Assembly: GCF_022811925.1 (NCBI RefSeq)
Contig: NZ_CP065511.1
Location: 1,233,501-1,297,500 of the forward strand
Direction of reading: 5' to 3'
From: Cytobacillus oceanisediminis
GTDB lineage: Bacteria; Bacillota; Bacilli; Bacillales; Cytobacillaceae
DNA length: 64,000 bases
Below, piece after piece: positions 1 through 8,661 of the stretch. Position 1 is the first letter of the stretch. Each line of letters starts with the position of its first letter. A program made the position numbers and the translations under genes. Below the pieces are notes generated by a model. The model ran no database searches, was not told the origin of the DNA, and saw only the letters and a list, made by a program, of their open reading frames with translations.

Positions 1-2
1 TT

Positions 3-1190
3 TACGAAGGCAGGATGGGCTATGCTTTTACTGAAAAACTGGATGAGGAATCCCTGTCTTTTCTGATCGAGAATGCGAAGGAAAACTCTCAATTTATAGA
101 AGATGAAGTACAGGAAGAGATCTTTGCCGGCAGCGAACAGTATGAAAAAGGAAGCTACTATTCAGCTAATCTTGCGGAAGTTACAATCTCTGAAAAAATG
201 AACCTGCTTAAGGAAATAGAAAAGCACATCTATGCATATGATGAGCGGGTAACCGGGACTGATTATTTCATGCTGAGCAGTGGTGAAACGGAAAGGGTTC
301 TCCTCAACAGCAAAGGCCTGAATCTCAGCGAAAAGAACAATCATGCCGGCATTTATGTATCAGTCATCGTTAAGCAGGGAGATATAGTGAAAAATGGTGA
401 ATACTCCAAGTTTACGAGAGACTTTTCCATCTTGAAACCGGAGGAAATTGCCAAGCATGCAGTAGAAGAAGCATTATCTCAGCTTAATGCCAGAAGTGCT
501 GAAAGCAAGAAATATCCTGTATTATTGAGAAATGATGCTGCCAGCGCCCTGCTTCAGACATACATCCCTATCTTCTCAGCGGAAAATACCCAAAAAGGGC
601 AATCGGCTTTAAAGGGCAAAACAGGTGAAATCATTGCTGCAGCGTCATTGAATATAGTAGATGATCCATTTTTAGAAGAAGGTCTGCTCAGCTCTAATTT
701 CGACAGCGAAGGGGTCGCCACTGCCAGGAAAGATATTGTGAAAGACGGCCGGCTTGTTACCTTGATGCATAACCGCAAAACAGCTCAAAAAGATGGAGTG
801 GAATCGACGGGGAATGCCTACAAAGCTTCTTATAAAGGCGCTTTAACGGTAGCTCCAACGAACCTTCATGTCATTCCATCTGATCAAAGCTATGATGAGC
901 TGGTGTCATCGCTCTCAGAGGGCATAATCATAACCGAATTATCCGGCCTCCATTCCGGTGCCAATACCGTATCAGGGGACTTTTCCATTGCGGCCAACGG
1001 CTATTATGTCAGAGACGGAAAAGTGCAAAATGCAGTAAACCAAATGACGATAGCCGGAAACTTCTATGAGCTATTGAATAATATTGAAGCCATCGGCTCA
1101 GACCTGGAATTCTCGATGGGATTCATGGCAACAGGCTACATTGGTTCGCCATCTCTATTAATCAGGGAACTGGCAGTGACGGTGGAATAA
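3..1190 (+). CDS. TldE/PmbA-family metallopeptidase, 5' end cut by window
   Basis: The frame is already open at base 3, so the true start lies outside the window; about 395 residues are visible against a usual 430-450. The C-terminal half carries the family signature ELSGLHSGANTVSGDF followed by the conserved AGNFYELLNNIEAIG stretch. No HExxxH metal motif is present, which fits the TldE/PmbA partner rather than the catalytic TldD subunit. TldD/TldE pairs act in the cytoplasm as a peptidase on unfolded or modified peptides (family knowledge); a tldD gene would be expected just upstream. The stop is followed 12 nt later by the acetyltransferase start, so the two may be cotranscribed. Confidence 0.85.
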   Translation, partial: YEGRMGYAFTEKLDEESLSFLIENAKENSQFIEDEVQEEIFAGSEQYEKGSYYSANLAEVTISEKMNLLKEIEKHIYAYDERVTGTDYFMLSSGETERVLLNSKGLNLSEKNNHAGIYVSVIVKQGDIVKNGEYSKFTRDFSILKPEEIAKHAVEEALSQLNARSAESKKYPVLLRNDAASALLQTYIPIFSAENTQKGQSALKGKTGEIIAAASLNIVDDPFLEEGLLSSNFDSEGVATARKDIVKDGRLVTLMHNRKTAQKDGVESTGNAYKASYKGALTVAPTNLHVIPSDQSYDELVSSLSEGIIITELSGLHSGANTVSGDFSIAANGYYVRDGKVQNAVNQMTIAGNFYELLNNIEAIGSDLEFSMGFMATGYIGSPSLLIRELAVTVE

Positions 1191-1202
1191 GGAGGACGAA
1201 CA

Positions 1203-1754
1203 ATGAAACCCCTTGGAACCAGCCGCCTAATTCTTCGCAGCCTTACCCTTGACGATGCACCCAAGGTAGAAGAATATGCAAGAGATTATGATGTGGCCAA
1301 AACAACACTAAATATTCCCCATCCCTATCCTGAAGGGGGAGCAAGGGAATTTATTACAAGCATCCTGGAAGCAGAGAGGAACGGTAAAATTGCGATTTTC
1401 GCCATTACGAAAAAAGTGGATAATAGCTTAATAGGGCTCATCAATATTACAGGCACTAATGCAAACAGAAGAGCAGAAATCGGCTATTGGATCGGCAAAC
1501 CGTTCTGGGGAAAAGGGTATGGTACAGAGGCAGCAAGGGCAGTTATTAAATATGGATTCGAAGAGCTCCAACATAACCGCATTTATGCCCTTGCTTTTAC
1601 AGACAATCCTGGATCATGGAGGATTATGGAGAAGTCAGGAATGAAGCATGAAGGAATTTTGCGCCAGCATGCGATGAAAGATGGCAGACCGATAGACCTG
1701 ACTTATTATGCGATTTTACGGGAGGAATATATAGGGGAAGGTGCCGCCATTTGA
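1203..1754 (+). CDS. GNAT N-acetyltransferase, RimJ/RimL type
   Basis: A 183-residue protein of typical single-domain GNAT length. It opens with the RimJ/RimL-like SRLILRSLTLDDA strand, and the acetyl-CoA pyrophosphate loop is visible as GKPFWGKGYGTEAAR at about residues 97-111, followed by the conserved NPGSWRIMEKSGM motif. It is expected to transfer acetyl groups to an N-terminal amine of a ribosomal or other protein, or to a small amine; the substrate cannot be read from sequence. The start is ATG with GGAGGA at 1191-1196, right after the tldE-like stop. Confidence 0.88.
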   Translation: MKPLGTSRLILRSLTLDDAPKVEEYARDYDVAKTTLNIPHPYPEGGAREFITSILEAERNGKIAIFAITKKVDNSLIGLINITGTNANRRAEIGYWIGKPFWGKGYGTEAARAVIKYGFEELQHNRIYALAFTDNPGSWRIMEKSGMKHEGILRQHAMKDGRPIDLTYYAILREEYIGEGAAI

Positions 1755-1811
1755 ATCCCGATCCGCATTATGTTTCAATGGAAGCAAATCATTTTTTATA
1801 TGGAGGTTCAT

Positions 1812-2093
1812 GTGCGGATCATTGCTTCCCACCCTTTTATAACAGTCAGCCGGAAGATCGTTTGGAATCAGCAGCAATACATTGAAAAGGAACTTTATCT
1901 TCACTTATATGAAGATCACATCCTTTCGCCAACGGATAAATTTCTGATTGATGAAGTTTGGGATATGTCATACAGATCTTCCAATTGCGAAATTGGTTTT
2001 CTCTACCTTCATACCAATCGGGGGCTATTCTCTTACCAAGTAAAGTCAGAGCCAAACCAGTTTATAAATCTTTATAGAGATCTAAAAAAGTAA
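1812..2093 (+). CDS. Small conserved hypothetical protein, GTG start
   Basis: I do not recognise the family. The frame is open from ATG at 1770, but no ribosome site precedes that codon or the ATG at 1800. GGAGG at 1802-1806 sits 5 nt before an in-frame GTG at 1812, so a 93-residue protein beginning VRIIASHPFITVSRKIV is preferred. It is mixed alpha/beta with no signal peptide or membrane segment, and has aromatic-rich strands (FLYLHTNRGLFSYQVK) that could form a small PH-like barrel (inference). It ends at a strong terminator. Confidence 0.55.
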   Translation: MRIIASHPFITVSRKIVWNQQQYIEKELYLHLYEDHILSPTDKFLIDEVWDMSYRSSNCEIGFLYLHTNRGLFSYQVKSEPNQFINLYRDLKK

Positions 2094-2133
2094 CAAAGCC
2101 GGAATTGTCATACACAACAATTCCGGCTTTGTT
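2092..2133. terminator. Bidirectional terminator between convergent genes
   Basis: Perfect 16-bp arms (AACAAAGCCGGAATTG and its complement) around a 10-nt loop, with A/T runs on both sides. It serves the plus-strand hypothetical gene and the minus-strand DUF3243 gene. Confidence 0.9.
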
Positions 2134-2134
2134 A

Positions 2135-2476
2135 TTAGGCCTGTTCTGTCAGGCGTACAAGCATATGGGCCAGCTTATGCTTTTCTTCATCATTGCCAGC
2201 TTTCCATAATTCTTTCAGAAGCTGTTCTTCACGGTTTTTTGGCTCCACGTTTTCAGCCAGGTAGCCAGCCACTTTTTCCGCTGTTACCGCAAGCTGTTCC
2301 TCATTTAATCCCAGCTTTTTTCCAAGTTCGATTCTTTCAGCCAGATAGCTTTTAAACTCATCGAAACTGCTTAGAATATCTTCCGCTCTTTCATTCGACA
2401 TCTTGTCCATTGCACTCTTGATATTTTTTGTATACAATTCACCATCTTGTTTGATTACATGATCCTGTTCATTCAT
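2135..2476 (-). CDS. DUF3243 family protein
   Basis: 113 residues. The core ILSSFDEFKSYLAERIELGKK, then LGLNEEQLAVTAEKVAGYLA and the closing LLKELWKAGNDEEKHKLAHML, match the DUF3243 family of small helical proteins found in Bacillaceae (B. subtilis YmfJ type). The function is unknown. It lies 66 bp downstream of tatC on the same strand, preceded by a GGGAGGT ribosome site, and could be the last gene of that cluster or a separate unit. There is no signal peptide. Confidence 0.8.
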   Translation of the reverse strand: MNEQDHVIKQDGELYTKNIKSAMDKMSNERAEDILSSFDEFKSYLAERIELGKKLGLNEEQLAVTAEKVAGYLAENVEPKNREEQLLKELWKAGNDEEKHKLAHMLVRLTEQA

Positions 2477-2542
2477 TTTTACAGACCTCCCAAAAGAACG
2501 TTTTCTTATTAAATATCCTTTTGGGGGCCAACCTAAACTTGT

Positions 2543-3271
2543 TTAAATCTCGCTGGATGGAGATTCCTGAACATCTTTCAATTTCTTGAATTTTACTTTT
2601 GATAAAATAACGCCAATTTCATATAGCCCGATAAGAGGCACAAGGACAAGAATCTGTGAAAATAAATCAGGCGGTGTAATTAGGGCTGATACGACAGCCA
2701 TGATCAAATAAGCGTATTTTCGCATCGAGCTGAGCATGGCTGGGGTGACAATGCCGATCGTTGTCAGAAACAATAACAGCAAAGGCACTTCAAACAGAAA
2801 ACCAAAAGGAATGGTAGACATCAGCAGAAAAGAAAAATACTCCCTGGCAGTGATCATCATCGCAAAATGTGATTCACCCAATAGCATTAAAAACTGATAA
2901 ATAGCAGGGAATATAATAAAAAAGCCGAAACAAAGACCGCCGATAAAGCTGAAAAGAATGGCCGGAAAAAACATTAAGGATACTCTGCTTTCTTTTTCCG
3001 TTAATGCCGGCTTTACAAATAGCCAAATCTGATAGGAGATAAAAGGAAGCGCAAGTCCAAGGCTTATGCTTCCTGCAATTCCCGTATACAGCTTAATGAC
3101 ATCCAGCGGCCCAAGCATGACAAGCTCATGATCATTTGCGAGCATGGGTATCAGTCTGTTGATGAAAAACAGACATAGGGCAAAACTGGCTATAAAGAAA
3201 AGCAGTGATCGAATCAGCACTTTTCTCAGATCCGTTAAATGCTCTACAAGGGTTTGTTCTTCCGTTTTCAT
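2543..3271 (-). CDS. tatC: Twin-arginine translocase subunit TatC
   Basis: 242 residues with the six-helix TatC layout. The N-terminal LVEHLTDLRKVLIRSL is the cytoplasmic receptor segment that contacts the twin-arginine signal, and FVKPALTEKE and FGFLFEVPLLLLFL are the conserved loop and the helix carrying the functional Glu. TatC is the membrane receptor that recruits folded, cofactor-loaded substrates and triggers TatA assembly. It lies 14 nt after tatA, giving a minimal TatA-TatC system as in Bacillus. The two genes just upstream encode a Tat-signal protein and its flavoprotein partner, so this translocase may be dedicated to them (inference). Confidence 0.95.
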   Translation of the reverse strand: MKTEEQTLVEHLTDLRKVLIRSLLFFIASFALCLFFINRLIPMLANDHELVMLGPLDVIKLYTGIAGSISLGLALPFISYQIWLFVKPALTEKESRVSLMFFPAILFSFIGGLCFGFFIIFPAIYQFLMLLGESHFAMMITAREYFSFLLMSTIPFGFLFEVPLLLLFLTTIGIVTPAMLSSMRKYAYLIMAVVSALITPPDLFSQILVLVPLIGLYEIGVILSKVKFKKLKDVQESPSSEI

Positions 3272-3285
3272 TCTAAACCCTCCTA

Positions 3286-3504
3286 TTAAAGCGGTTTATC
3301 CTTCCGATCAGCCGTTTCAATTGAGCGTGTTTTTGAATCGGGTTCATCATCGTCGCTCATAATATCTCTGGCTGATTTTTTGAATTCTGATAAGGTCCTT
3401 CCAAAGGCAGACCCGATCTCAGGAAGCTTTTTTGGCCCGAAGATAATTAAGGTAATAACGAGGATAATAATCAATCCGGGAATTCCTATATTTGAAAGCC
3501 CCAT
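3286..3504 (-). CDS. tatA: Twin-arginine translocase subunit TatA
   Basis: 72 residues: one transmembrane helix (about 5-20, [16 protein letters not shown]), the conserved [10 protein letters not shown] hinge, an amphipathic helix, then a charged tail rich in Asp and Lys. TatA oligomers form the conduit for folded proteins. The frame extends 3 codons further to a GTG at 3513, but that codon overlaps the AGGAG ribosome site (3513-3517). The ATG at 3504 has 8-nt spacing and is preferred. It sits between the GMC flavoprotein gene and tatC on the same strand. Confidence 0.93.
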   Translation of the reverse strand: MGLSNIGIPGLIIILVITLIIFGPKKLPEIGSAFGRTLSEFKKSARDIMSDDDEPDSKTRSIETADRKDKPL

Positions 3505-3530
3505 GATGTTCACTCCTTTTTGTGGATTTT

Positions 3531-5240
3531 CTATGCTAACAGACCGCCTTCTTTGCTGTATTTGATGATTCCTTCGGCAGCACGGTAGGCGAGTGCCCCA
3601 ACTGTTCCTGTCGGATTATACCCTCCGTTGTGAGGGAAAGCGGATGCGCCAATGACAAATACATTTTCTGCATCCCACATCTGCAGATAGTTATTTACAG
3701 CTGATGATTCGGGCTCAGCCCCCATGATCACGCCGCCGGTATTGTGGGTTGTCTGATAAGGGACGATGTCATAGTGCTCCAGCTGCTGCCTGTCGTTAAT
3801 TTTTGCCGGTCCCATTTCCTTCATGATTTTGTCTGTGATTTTTCCAATATAGTTATAAAGATTCTTATCCTGTTCCGTGAAATCATATGTCAGGCGAAGC
3901 AGAGGGAGCCCGTAAGCATCTTTATATGAAGGGTCCAGGTCCATATAATTGTGCTGCACAGGCATGGAAGCCCCCTGTGTTCCAATGCTCAATGCTCTTG
4001 TGAAATACTTAATGGAGTTCTCCTTGAACTTGCTGCCCCATTTCGGTGTATCAGTCGGAACCATATTATATTGGATTGGACGGTATCCTGATTGGTTGAT
4101 CGAAATGGAACCGCCATGGATGAAGCCAAGATCGGAGTGGTCAAAATTGTCTCCATTGTAATCATCCACAGTTGCACCAAGAGCACCGGCACCCATAAAT
4201 GTATTAAATTGTTCTTCATCAAAAAATCCTGCTGACCCGGGAAGGATCTGGTAGCAATAATTCTTTCCGATAACCCCTGATCCTGTATCAGGATTGTATG
4301 GGCGCCCCAGTTTGGATGTCAGCAGCAGGCGGGTGTTATTCATGACATAGCTTGTCAGAATAACCATTTCTGCCGGCTGGATGAATTCTTCCTTTGTTTG
4401 CACATCCACATAGCGCACACCGGTTGCTTTTTTGCCGTCATGGATAATTTCTGTTACATTCGCAAAGTTGCGGATATCCACATTTCCTGTTTCTTTGGCA
4501 AACGGAATGACGGCCACGGTCGGATCTGCCTTTGCTCCATATTCACAGCCGAAGCGTTCACAAAACGCACAATACTGACATGGAGCCAGCTTGGCGCCAT
4601 ATTGGTTTTCATAAGCCTGGCTCATATTGCCGGATGGCATATGGTAAGGTTTCATCCCCAATGACTTCGCTGCTTCTTTAAATCTAGCCGTAATGGGCGT
4701 CTCCTTCATTGGTGGATTTGGGAACGGATTCGCTCTCTTTGGCCCTAACTCGCCTTCTTCTCCGCTAATCCCTGCCGCTTTTTCAAATTCGTAGAAATAG
4801 GGCTCCAATTCATCGTATGTAATGCCCCAGTCCTGAACTTGAAGACCTTTAATCTTTGCTTCGCCATATTTTTTAACCGTCTGCGACTTAATTTCAAAGT
4901 CATAGGGCAAAAAGCGGAAGGTATGCCCATTCCAGTGAACACCGGATCCTCCTAAGCCCTCGCCAAGCAAAAAGGAGCCAAGCTGACGCATAGGAAGAGA
5001 TCTTTCTTTCCCGTGGTTGCGGAACGTGATCGTTTCTTTTGAAAGATCCTGCATTAATTCATAGCGGATTCCATAGCGAAGTTCATCATGGACAACATAG
5101 TAGTCCTTGACTCCGCGCTCTTTCCCCCGCTCCAGACCAACTACTTTTAACCCCTGTTTTCCAAGTTCAGCCGCAATGATGCCGCCTGCCCATCCGACTC
5201 CTACAACGACTGCATCTGTTTTTGGCAATGTTTTAGCCAT
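3531..5240 (-). CDS. GMC-family FAD oxidoreductase (gluconate 2-dehydrogenase flavoprotein type)
   Basis: 569 residues with the Rossmann FAD motif [16 protein letters not shown] near the N-terminus, a Cys cluster ([12 protein letters not shown], about residues 230-241) typical of gluconate/2-keto-gluconate dehydrogenase flavoproteins, and the C-terminal GMC motif [19 protein letters not shown]. It should oxidise a sugar acid or polyol and pass electrons on through its partner subunit. It has no signal of its own. The gene before it encodes a twin-arginine-signal subunit 3, so a hitchhiker export of the folded complex is likely (inference). The ATG at 5240 has AAGGAAG 9 nt upstream; an in-frame GTG at 5249 is less well placed. 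Confidence 0.88.
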   Translation of the reverse strand: MAKTLPKTDAVVVGVGWAGGIIAAELGKQGLKVVGLERGKERGVKDYYVVHDELRYGIRYELMQDLSKETITFRNHGKERSLPMRQLGSFLLGEGLGGSGVHWNGHTFRFLPYDFEIKSQTVKKYGEAKIKGLQVQDWGITYDELEPYFYEFEKAAGISGEEGELGPKRANPFPNPPMKETPITARFKEAAKSLGMKPYHMPSGNMSQAYENQYGAKLAPCQYCAFCERFGCEYGAKADPTVAVIPFAKETGNVDIRNFANVTEIIHDGKKATGVRYVDVQTKEEFIQPAEMVILTSYVMNNTRLLLTSKLGRPYNPDTGSGVIGKNYCYQILPGSAGFFDEEQFNTFMGAGALGATVDDYNGDNFDHSDLGFIHGGSISINQSGYRPIQYNMVPTDTPKWGSKFKENSIKYFTRALSIGTQGASMPVQHNYMDLDPSYKDAYGLPLLRLTYDFTEQDKNLYNYIGKITDKIMKEMGPAKINDRQQLEHYDIVPYQTTHNTGGVIMGAEPESSAVNNYLQMWDAENVFVIGASAFPHNGGYNPTGTVGALAYRAAEGIIKYSKEGGLLA

Positions 5241-5266
5241 TTTTACCACTTCCTTAAGAGATAGTA

Positions 5267-6031
5267 CTATTTGGTATATGAATGGAGACTGTTCGGTTTA
5301 ATTTCAACAAATTTTTCAGACTCTATTTGATTGATATAGCTCATTTGATGGCCAGGAAAGTCTTTCATTTTCCAGCCTTCCATATTCTTGTTGCCGGCAT
5401 AGGCAGGATCTGCATAGACGCCTTCAATAGTTGCTGCCCGGAGAATATTAAAAAATGTCCTTGAGGTAACACCACGAAGCTCTACTTTATCCTCCTCAAA
5501 GGCAGTAAGAATTTCATCCTGCTGTTCACCCTCAAGTTCAGCAAAAGGCTTATTGAACTTATCACTGCTGTAGGTCTGCAGGGCGGCCAGGCCGACATCA
5601 AAGACCTCATGCCGTTTTAAAGGGGATTGGTAACCCTGAAAGTTTGAGCCTGGGAAGAATGGGCCCTGCATATATTCCCTTGTATTGTTTCCCCATGAGC
5701 CCGCAAGCTGATGGTCGATAAAAAACGGAACATCCAAATCATTAGCGCCAGGGCCATTTTCATCCTTTGGATAAATTCTTTCAACGGCCGCCTGCAGGAT
5801 TCCGAATATCTCAGGGTTTGTGAAATATAAAGGTGACTGCTGGTAGGCAACCTGATCATGCCCGTTTGTATGGGCATTCTCTTCCGTTGCTGTACCGTCT
5901 TTATTCATGTTTGCACCAATTAAGCCGCCAAGAATGCCGCCTCCTACCAAACCCCCGGCAACTAACCCGGAATTGCGGATGAATCTCCTCCGGGACATGG
6001 TTGATTCTTGTTTTTGTTCATGTTCAGACAT
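5267..6031 (-). CDS. Gluconate 2-dehydrogenase subunit 3-like protein with Tat signal
   Basis: 254 residues. The N-terminus has a textbook twin-arginine signal: SRRRFIRNSG at about 13-22 followed by the Gly-rich hydrophobic stretch LVAGGLVGGGILGGLIGAN. The body matches the gluconate_2-dh3 family (ILQAAVERIYPKDENGPGAND and a Phe/Tyr-rich region), a small partner needed for maturation or export of GMC dehydrogenases. It is the first gene of the cluster, 26 nt before the flavoprotein and upstream of tatA-tatC. In Gram-positives the complex would act on the outer face of the membrane. Confidence 0.87.
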   Translation of the reverse strand: MSEHEQKQESTMSRRRFIRNSGLVAGGLVGGGILGGLIGANMNKDGTATEENAHTNGHDQVAYQQSPLYFTNPEIFGILQAAVERIYPKDENGPGANDLDVPFFIDHQLAGSWGNNTREYMQGPFFPGSNFQGYQSPLKRHEVFDVGLAALQTYSSDKFNKPFAELEGEQQDEILTAFEEDKVELRGVTSRTFFNILRAATIEGVYADPAYAGNKNMEGWKMKDFPGHQMSYINQIESEKFVEIKPNSLHSYTK

Positions 6032-6155
6032 TTAGCTAGAAACCTCCTTTTATTTGCCATTATGGTGAAAAAAATACATGTCTAAACAGTGATCAGGAGT
6101 TTTTTAGCAGATAGTGAGAAAAGAAGACGGGTGAGAAGTGGATTTATGAGGCATT

Positions 6156-6191
6156 AAAAAAGATGCAAACCGATTGGTCTGCACCTTTTTT
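6156..6191 (-). terminator. Intrinsic terminator, minus strand
   Basis: Read on the minus strand, GGTGCAGACC, loop AATC and GGTTTGCATC pair over 10 bp with G-U wobbles, followed by TTTTTT. On the plus strand the same bases give two A-C mismatches, so the minus strand is the functional direction. It lies about 125 bp upstream of the Tat-signal gene start and would end a transcript coming from 6.4 kb. Confidence 0.75.
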
Positions 6192-6425
6192 AAGTCCGAT
6201 GACGGACAACCTGAGGATTATGATTTGCATAGGGCCGAACCGATTTTAAATATATCGGTTATAGACGAGAGTGCCTTTCGAACGCTCTGCAAACCCTCCC
6301 TGATTTCTTGCAATGCCAATGACGAACCTTGAAGTCGCTGTTACGCTTTTCATCGTCAACCAGTCCCTTCCGTTTTGTTATTGGCCTTGCATTAATTGTT
6401 TACCACGAGAACTTGACTTAAAACC
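6192..6425 (-). ncRNA. Candidate structured RNA (or 35-codon ORF), minus strand
   Basis: This 475-bp gap between two divergent genes holds no long frame. On the minus strand, TGCAAGGCCAATAA (near 6378-6391) pairs with TTCGTCATTGGCATTGCA (near 6309-6326) to close a long hairpin, whose interior GACGATGAA can pair with the UUC/UCGUC beside the second arm. Further hairpins are AACCGAT/ATCGGTT (6240-6261) and GTCCG-TCAT-CGGAC (6195-6208), and the region ends at an intrinsic terminator. An ATG frame of 35 codons (6353-6246, MKSVTATSRFVIGIARNQG...) overlaps the middle. No Rfam family was recognised with confidence; 6S-like RNA is one possibility. Confidence 0.4.
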
Positions 6426-6440
6426 TATTTCTTTTAAAAA
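6413..6440 (+). promoter_or_regulatory. Possible sigma-A promoter for the MTHFS-like gene
   Basis: TTGACT followed by a 16-nt spacer and TAAAAA, about 65 bp upstream of the start codon. The -10 is poor, so this is tentative. Confidence 0.3.
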
Positions 6441-6506
6441 ATGAAGTTCTTTTTCTATTCAGTTTTATCCCTGATGGATAAAATATAAGAAAGGAAGTGA
6501 AACGCA

Positions 6507-7232
6507 ATGAATACGAAGAAAGAAATCCGTGAGTACATATGGAATTATCTTGAGGAGAATAAGCTTGGCCGCTTTCCGTTTCCTTTAAAAAATAGAATCC
6601 CCAATTTCAAAGGAGCTGAAAAAGCGGCTGCATTTGTTTTTACTATGCCTGAGTATAAAGAGGCTAAGGTAATTAAAGTAAATCCTGATTCTCCGCAGCT
6701 GCCGGTCCGTTCACAAATTTTAAAAGATGGAAAGACATTGCTGGTTCCCACTCCAAGGCTGAAAGCAGGATTTATTATGGTAAAGCCCGAATGGGTGCCC
6801 GCCGGGGAGGAGCGAAAAGCAGCGAGCCTTAAGCATATCCACTCATATGGAAAAGAAGTTCCTCTCACAGAATTGCCGAAAATTGATTTGTTTTTTGCCG
6901 GATCAGTGGGCCTTCATCGGGATGGCCGGCGTGTCGGAAAAGGGGAGGGCTATGCTGACCGTGAATATGCCATAATCAGAGAGCTGGGAAATCCCGAAAT
7001 CCCTGTGATTGGAACAGTCAACAGCGCCCAGATTACAGAGGCAGATATCCCGAGGGACCCATATGATTTGACTGTCGACTGGATTGCAACCGAAAAGGAA
7101 CTGATCAAAACCAATACGCCATATCCAAAGCCTGAAGGCATTCAATGGGAGCTAGTAACCGAGGAGCAAATGGTAGAGATGCCAGTATTGCGTGACGTAT
7201 GGGAGATTACAAAAGGAAAGGCAGCCAAGTAA
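6507..7232 (+). CDS. 5-formyltetrahydrofolate cyclo-ligase-like (MTHFS-domain) protein
   Basis: 241 residues, longer than true 5-formyl-THF cyclo-ligase (about 190) and closer to the MTHFSD subgroup. Visible family features are an N-terminal helix KKEIREYIWNYLEEN, a phosphate-binding LVPTPRLK segment, and the ATP-site RRVGKGEGYADREYAI (about 138-153), which matches the G-x-G-K-G-x-G-Y-x-D motif. True enzymes convert 5-formyl-THF to 5,10-methenyl-THF using ATP; whether this paralogue does so is uncertain. AAGGAAGTG precedes the ATG. It ends at its own terminator. Confidence 0.75.
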   Translation: MNTKKEIREYIWNYLEENKLGRFPFPLKNRIPNFKGAEKAAAFVFTMPEYKEAKVIKVNPDSPQLPVRSQILKDGKTLLVPTPRLKAGFIMVKPEWVPAGEERKAASLKHIHSYGKEVPLTELPKIDLFFAGSVGLHRDGRRVGKGEGYADREYAIIRELGNPEIPVIGTVNSAQITEADIPRDPYDLTVDWIATEKELIKTNTPYPKPEGIQWELVTEEQMVEMPVLRDVWEITKGKAAK

Positions 7233-7245
7233 TTGACTGCCTTTT
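7217..7245 (+). terminator. Terminator of the MTHFS-like gene
   Basis: AAAGGCAG and CTGCCTTT arms around a 12-nt loop, overlapping the stop codon region and followed by TTTT. Confidence 0.7.
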
Positions 7246-7351
7246 AAGCTTTAACTTCGTCCATTTTCTTTAAAACATCATCAATCTTTGCGTGATCTTC
7301 AGGTGATTCATCAATATGCTTCCATAAAATGTTTCCCTGCGGTGAGAACAT
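7244..7351 (-). pseudogene. C-terminal remnant of a redoxin/peroxiredoxin-like gene
   Basis: A 35-codon minus-strand frame reads MFSPQGNILWKHIDESPED and continues HAKIDDVLKKMDEVKA. This resembles the final strand and helix of AhpC/TSA-type redoxins (PxGxIxWKHxxxSPEDHA). The catalytic part is missing: the bases immediately upstream are the terminator of the Bax-inhibitor gene, so the fragment has no room for a longer frame and no ribosome site. It is most likely what is left after a deletion. Confidence 0.4.
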
Positions 7352-7380
7352 AAAAAAAACAGGAGATCGCACTCCTGTTT
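7352..7380 (-). terminator. Terminator of the Bax-inhibitor-like gene
   Basis: AAACAGGAG and CTCCTGTTT arms with a 6-nt loop; on the minus strand eight T follow. It overlaps the stop codon of the gene. Confidence 0.85.
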
Positions 7381-8020
7381 AGTCCCTGCTCCCCAAAATT
7401 CCAAAAATGCGAAGAATATTAATGAACAGGTTGATAAAATCAAGGTATAAGTTAAGAGCCATCAAAGGAACTTCTTCCGGTGACACTCCATAATGCTTCA
7501 TGCGGTTGAAATCGAATAGCACATATCCGCTGAACACTAGCACTCCGATGAAGGAGAATGCCAGCATAGCGTTAGAGCTTAACGGCCAGAAGATGCTGAA
7601 AACAGAGATCGCAATAAGGGCAAGCAATGCCGCCATCAGCATGCCGCCAAGGAAAGATAAATCCCGCTTGGTTGTCGTAGCGTATACAGCCAGGCCTGTA
7701 AACACAACCGTTGTCGCTGCAAGGGCGACCAATACAGGGTTCGGGCCAATGGCCGCCAGGTAATGGGCAACAATCGGATAGGTCGTCATCCCTGAAATAA
7801 ATGTAAATACATACAGGAATGGATAACCAATGGCCTTTTTGCGGCGAAGCAGGAAAGCGAAAAGCAGCATTCCGAGTTCAAGAACCATGAGCGGCAAAAA
7901 TAGGGCTGGAGGGATGAAAACACCCGCCATCGTTCCGATAAAAGCAATCCCTAATGATAAGGCAAACGCCCGTAAAACAGAAGGCAAATAACTGTTATTT
8001 GCGGTATGCTGTACATACAT
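7379..8020 (-). CDS. Bax inhibitor-1/YccA (YetJ-type) membrane protein
   Basis: 213 residues with seven predicted membrane helices and the family's C-terminal LYLDFINLFINILRIFG block containing the paired Asp/Asn residues. Members such as B. subtilis YetJ are pH-sensitive calcium-leak channels in the cell membrane (family knowledge). The length is normal. The ribosome site AGGAGAAA lies just upstream of ATG at 8020. The gene is monocistronic, ending at a strong terminator, with mscL next upstream on the same strand. Confidence 0.85.
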   Translation of the reverse strand: MYVQHTANNSYLPSVLRAFALSLGIAFIGTMAGVFIPPALFLPLMVLELGMLLFAFLLRRKKAIGYPFLYVFTFISGMTTYPIVAHYLAAIGPNPVLVALAATTVVFTGLAVYATTTKRDLSFLGGMLMAALLALIAISVFSIFWPLSSNAMLAFSFIGVLVFSGYVLFDFNRMKHYGVSPEEVPLMALNLYLDFINLFINILRIFGILGSRD

Positions 8021-8089
8021 TTTTTCATTTCTCCTCTAAAATAATTTGTATATGTATATACGTCAGAACTATTGTTTAAGTTTCATCAT

Positions 8090-8461
8090 TTATTTGGTTT
8101 TTAAAAGGTCTCTTATTTCAGTTAAAAGCTCAACGTTTTTATCCACAGCTGGTGCAGGCTTTGCTTCTTCTTTCTTTTTGAAACGATTGTTGATAATCCT
8201 GATAAAGACGAAAATCGAGAATGCCACTATGAAGAAATCAACCACATTTTGTATGAATAAACCGTATTTGACCTCCGCGCTGCCAACCTTTACCATCAGA
8301 TCCCTAAAGTCAACTCCGCCCATCAGCAATCCAACAAGCGGCATGATGATATCATCTACAAGAGAAGATACAATCTTTCCGAAGGCAGCTCCGATAACAA
8401 CCCCGACAGCCAAATCAAGCACATTTCCCTTTAGGGCGAATTTTTTAAACTCATTCCACAT
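8090..8461 (-). CDS. mscL: Large-conductance mechanosensitive channel
   Basis: 123 residues, the usual MscL size. The N-terminal amphipathic helix [20 protein letters not shown], the TM1 gate [21 protein letters not shown], a short periplasmic-type loop, TM2 [17 protein letters not shown] and a charged cytoplasmic helix are all in order. It forms the pentameric emergency valve opened by membrane tension during osmotic downshock. AAAGGTGA precedes the ATG. The preQ1-queF unit lies divergently upstream. Confidence 0.95.
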   Translation of the reverse strand: MWNEFKKFALKGNVLDLAVGVVIGAAFGKIVSSLVDDIIMPLVGLLMGGVDFRDLMVKVGSAEVKYGLFIQNVVDFFIVAFSIFVFIRIINNRFKKKEEAKPAPAVDKNVELLTEIRDLLKTK

Positions 8462-8607
8462 AACATGTCACCTTTCTTTGAAAATTACCGTAATTATACT
8501 ATGAAGAATAAATGAAAACCAGATAAGGAAGCCCCTATTGACAGAAACAGGCTTTTTCTCTATAGTAACAATGACAATTATATTTCGAATATTCCCGTGT
8601 GAGCGGG

Positions 8608-8642
8608 AGAGGTTCATAGCTTCACCCTCTATAAAAAACTAT
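8608..8642 (+). promoter_or_regulatory. preQ1-I riboswitch aptamer
   Basis: AGAGGTTC-ATAGCTTC-ACCCTCT-ATAAAAAACTA matches the class I preQ1 aptamer: stem AGAGG/CCTCT, the C-containing loop that contacts the ligand, and the A-rich tail that forms the pseudoknot. It sits about 120 nt upstream of queF, a preQ1-pathway gene, which is the expected regulon. Confidence 0.93.
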
Positions 8643-8661
8643 GGCTTTGATTATAATAATC

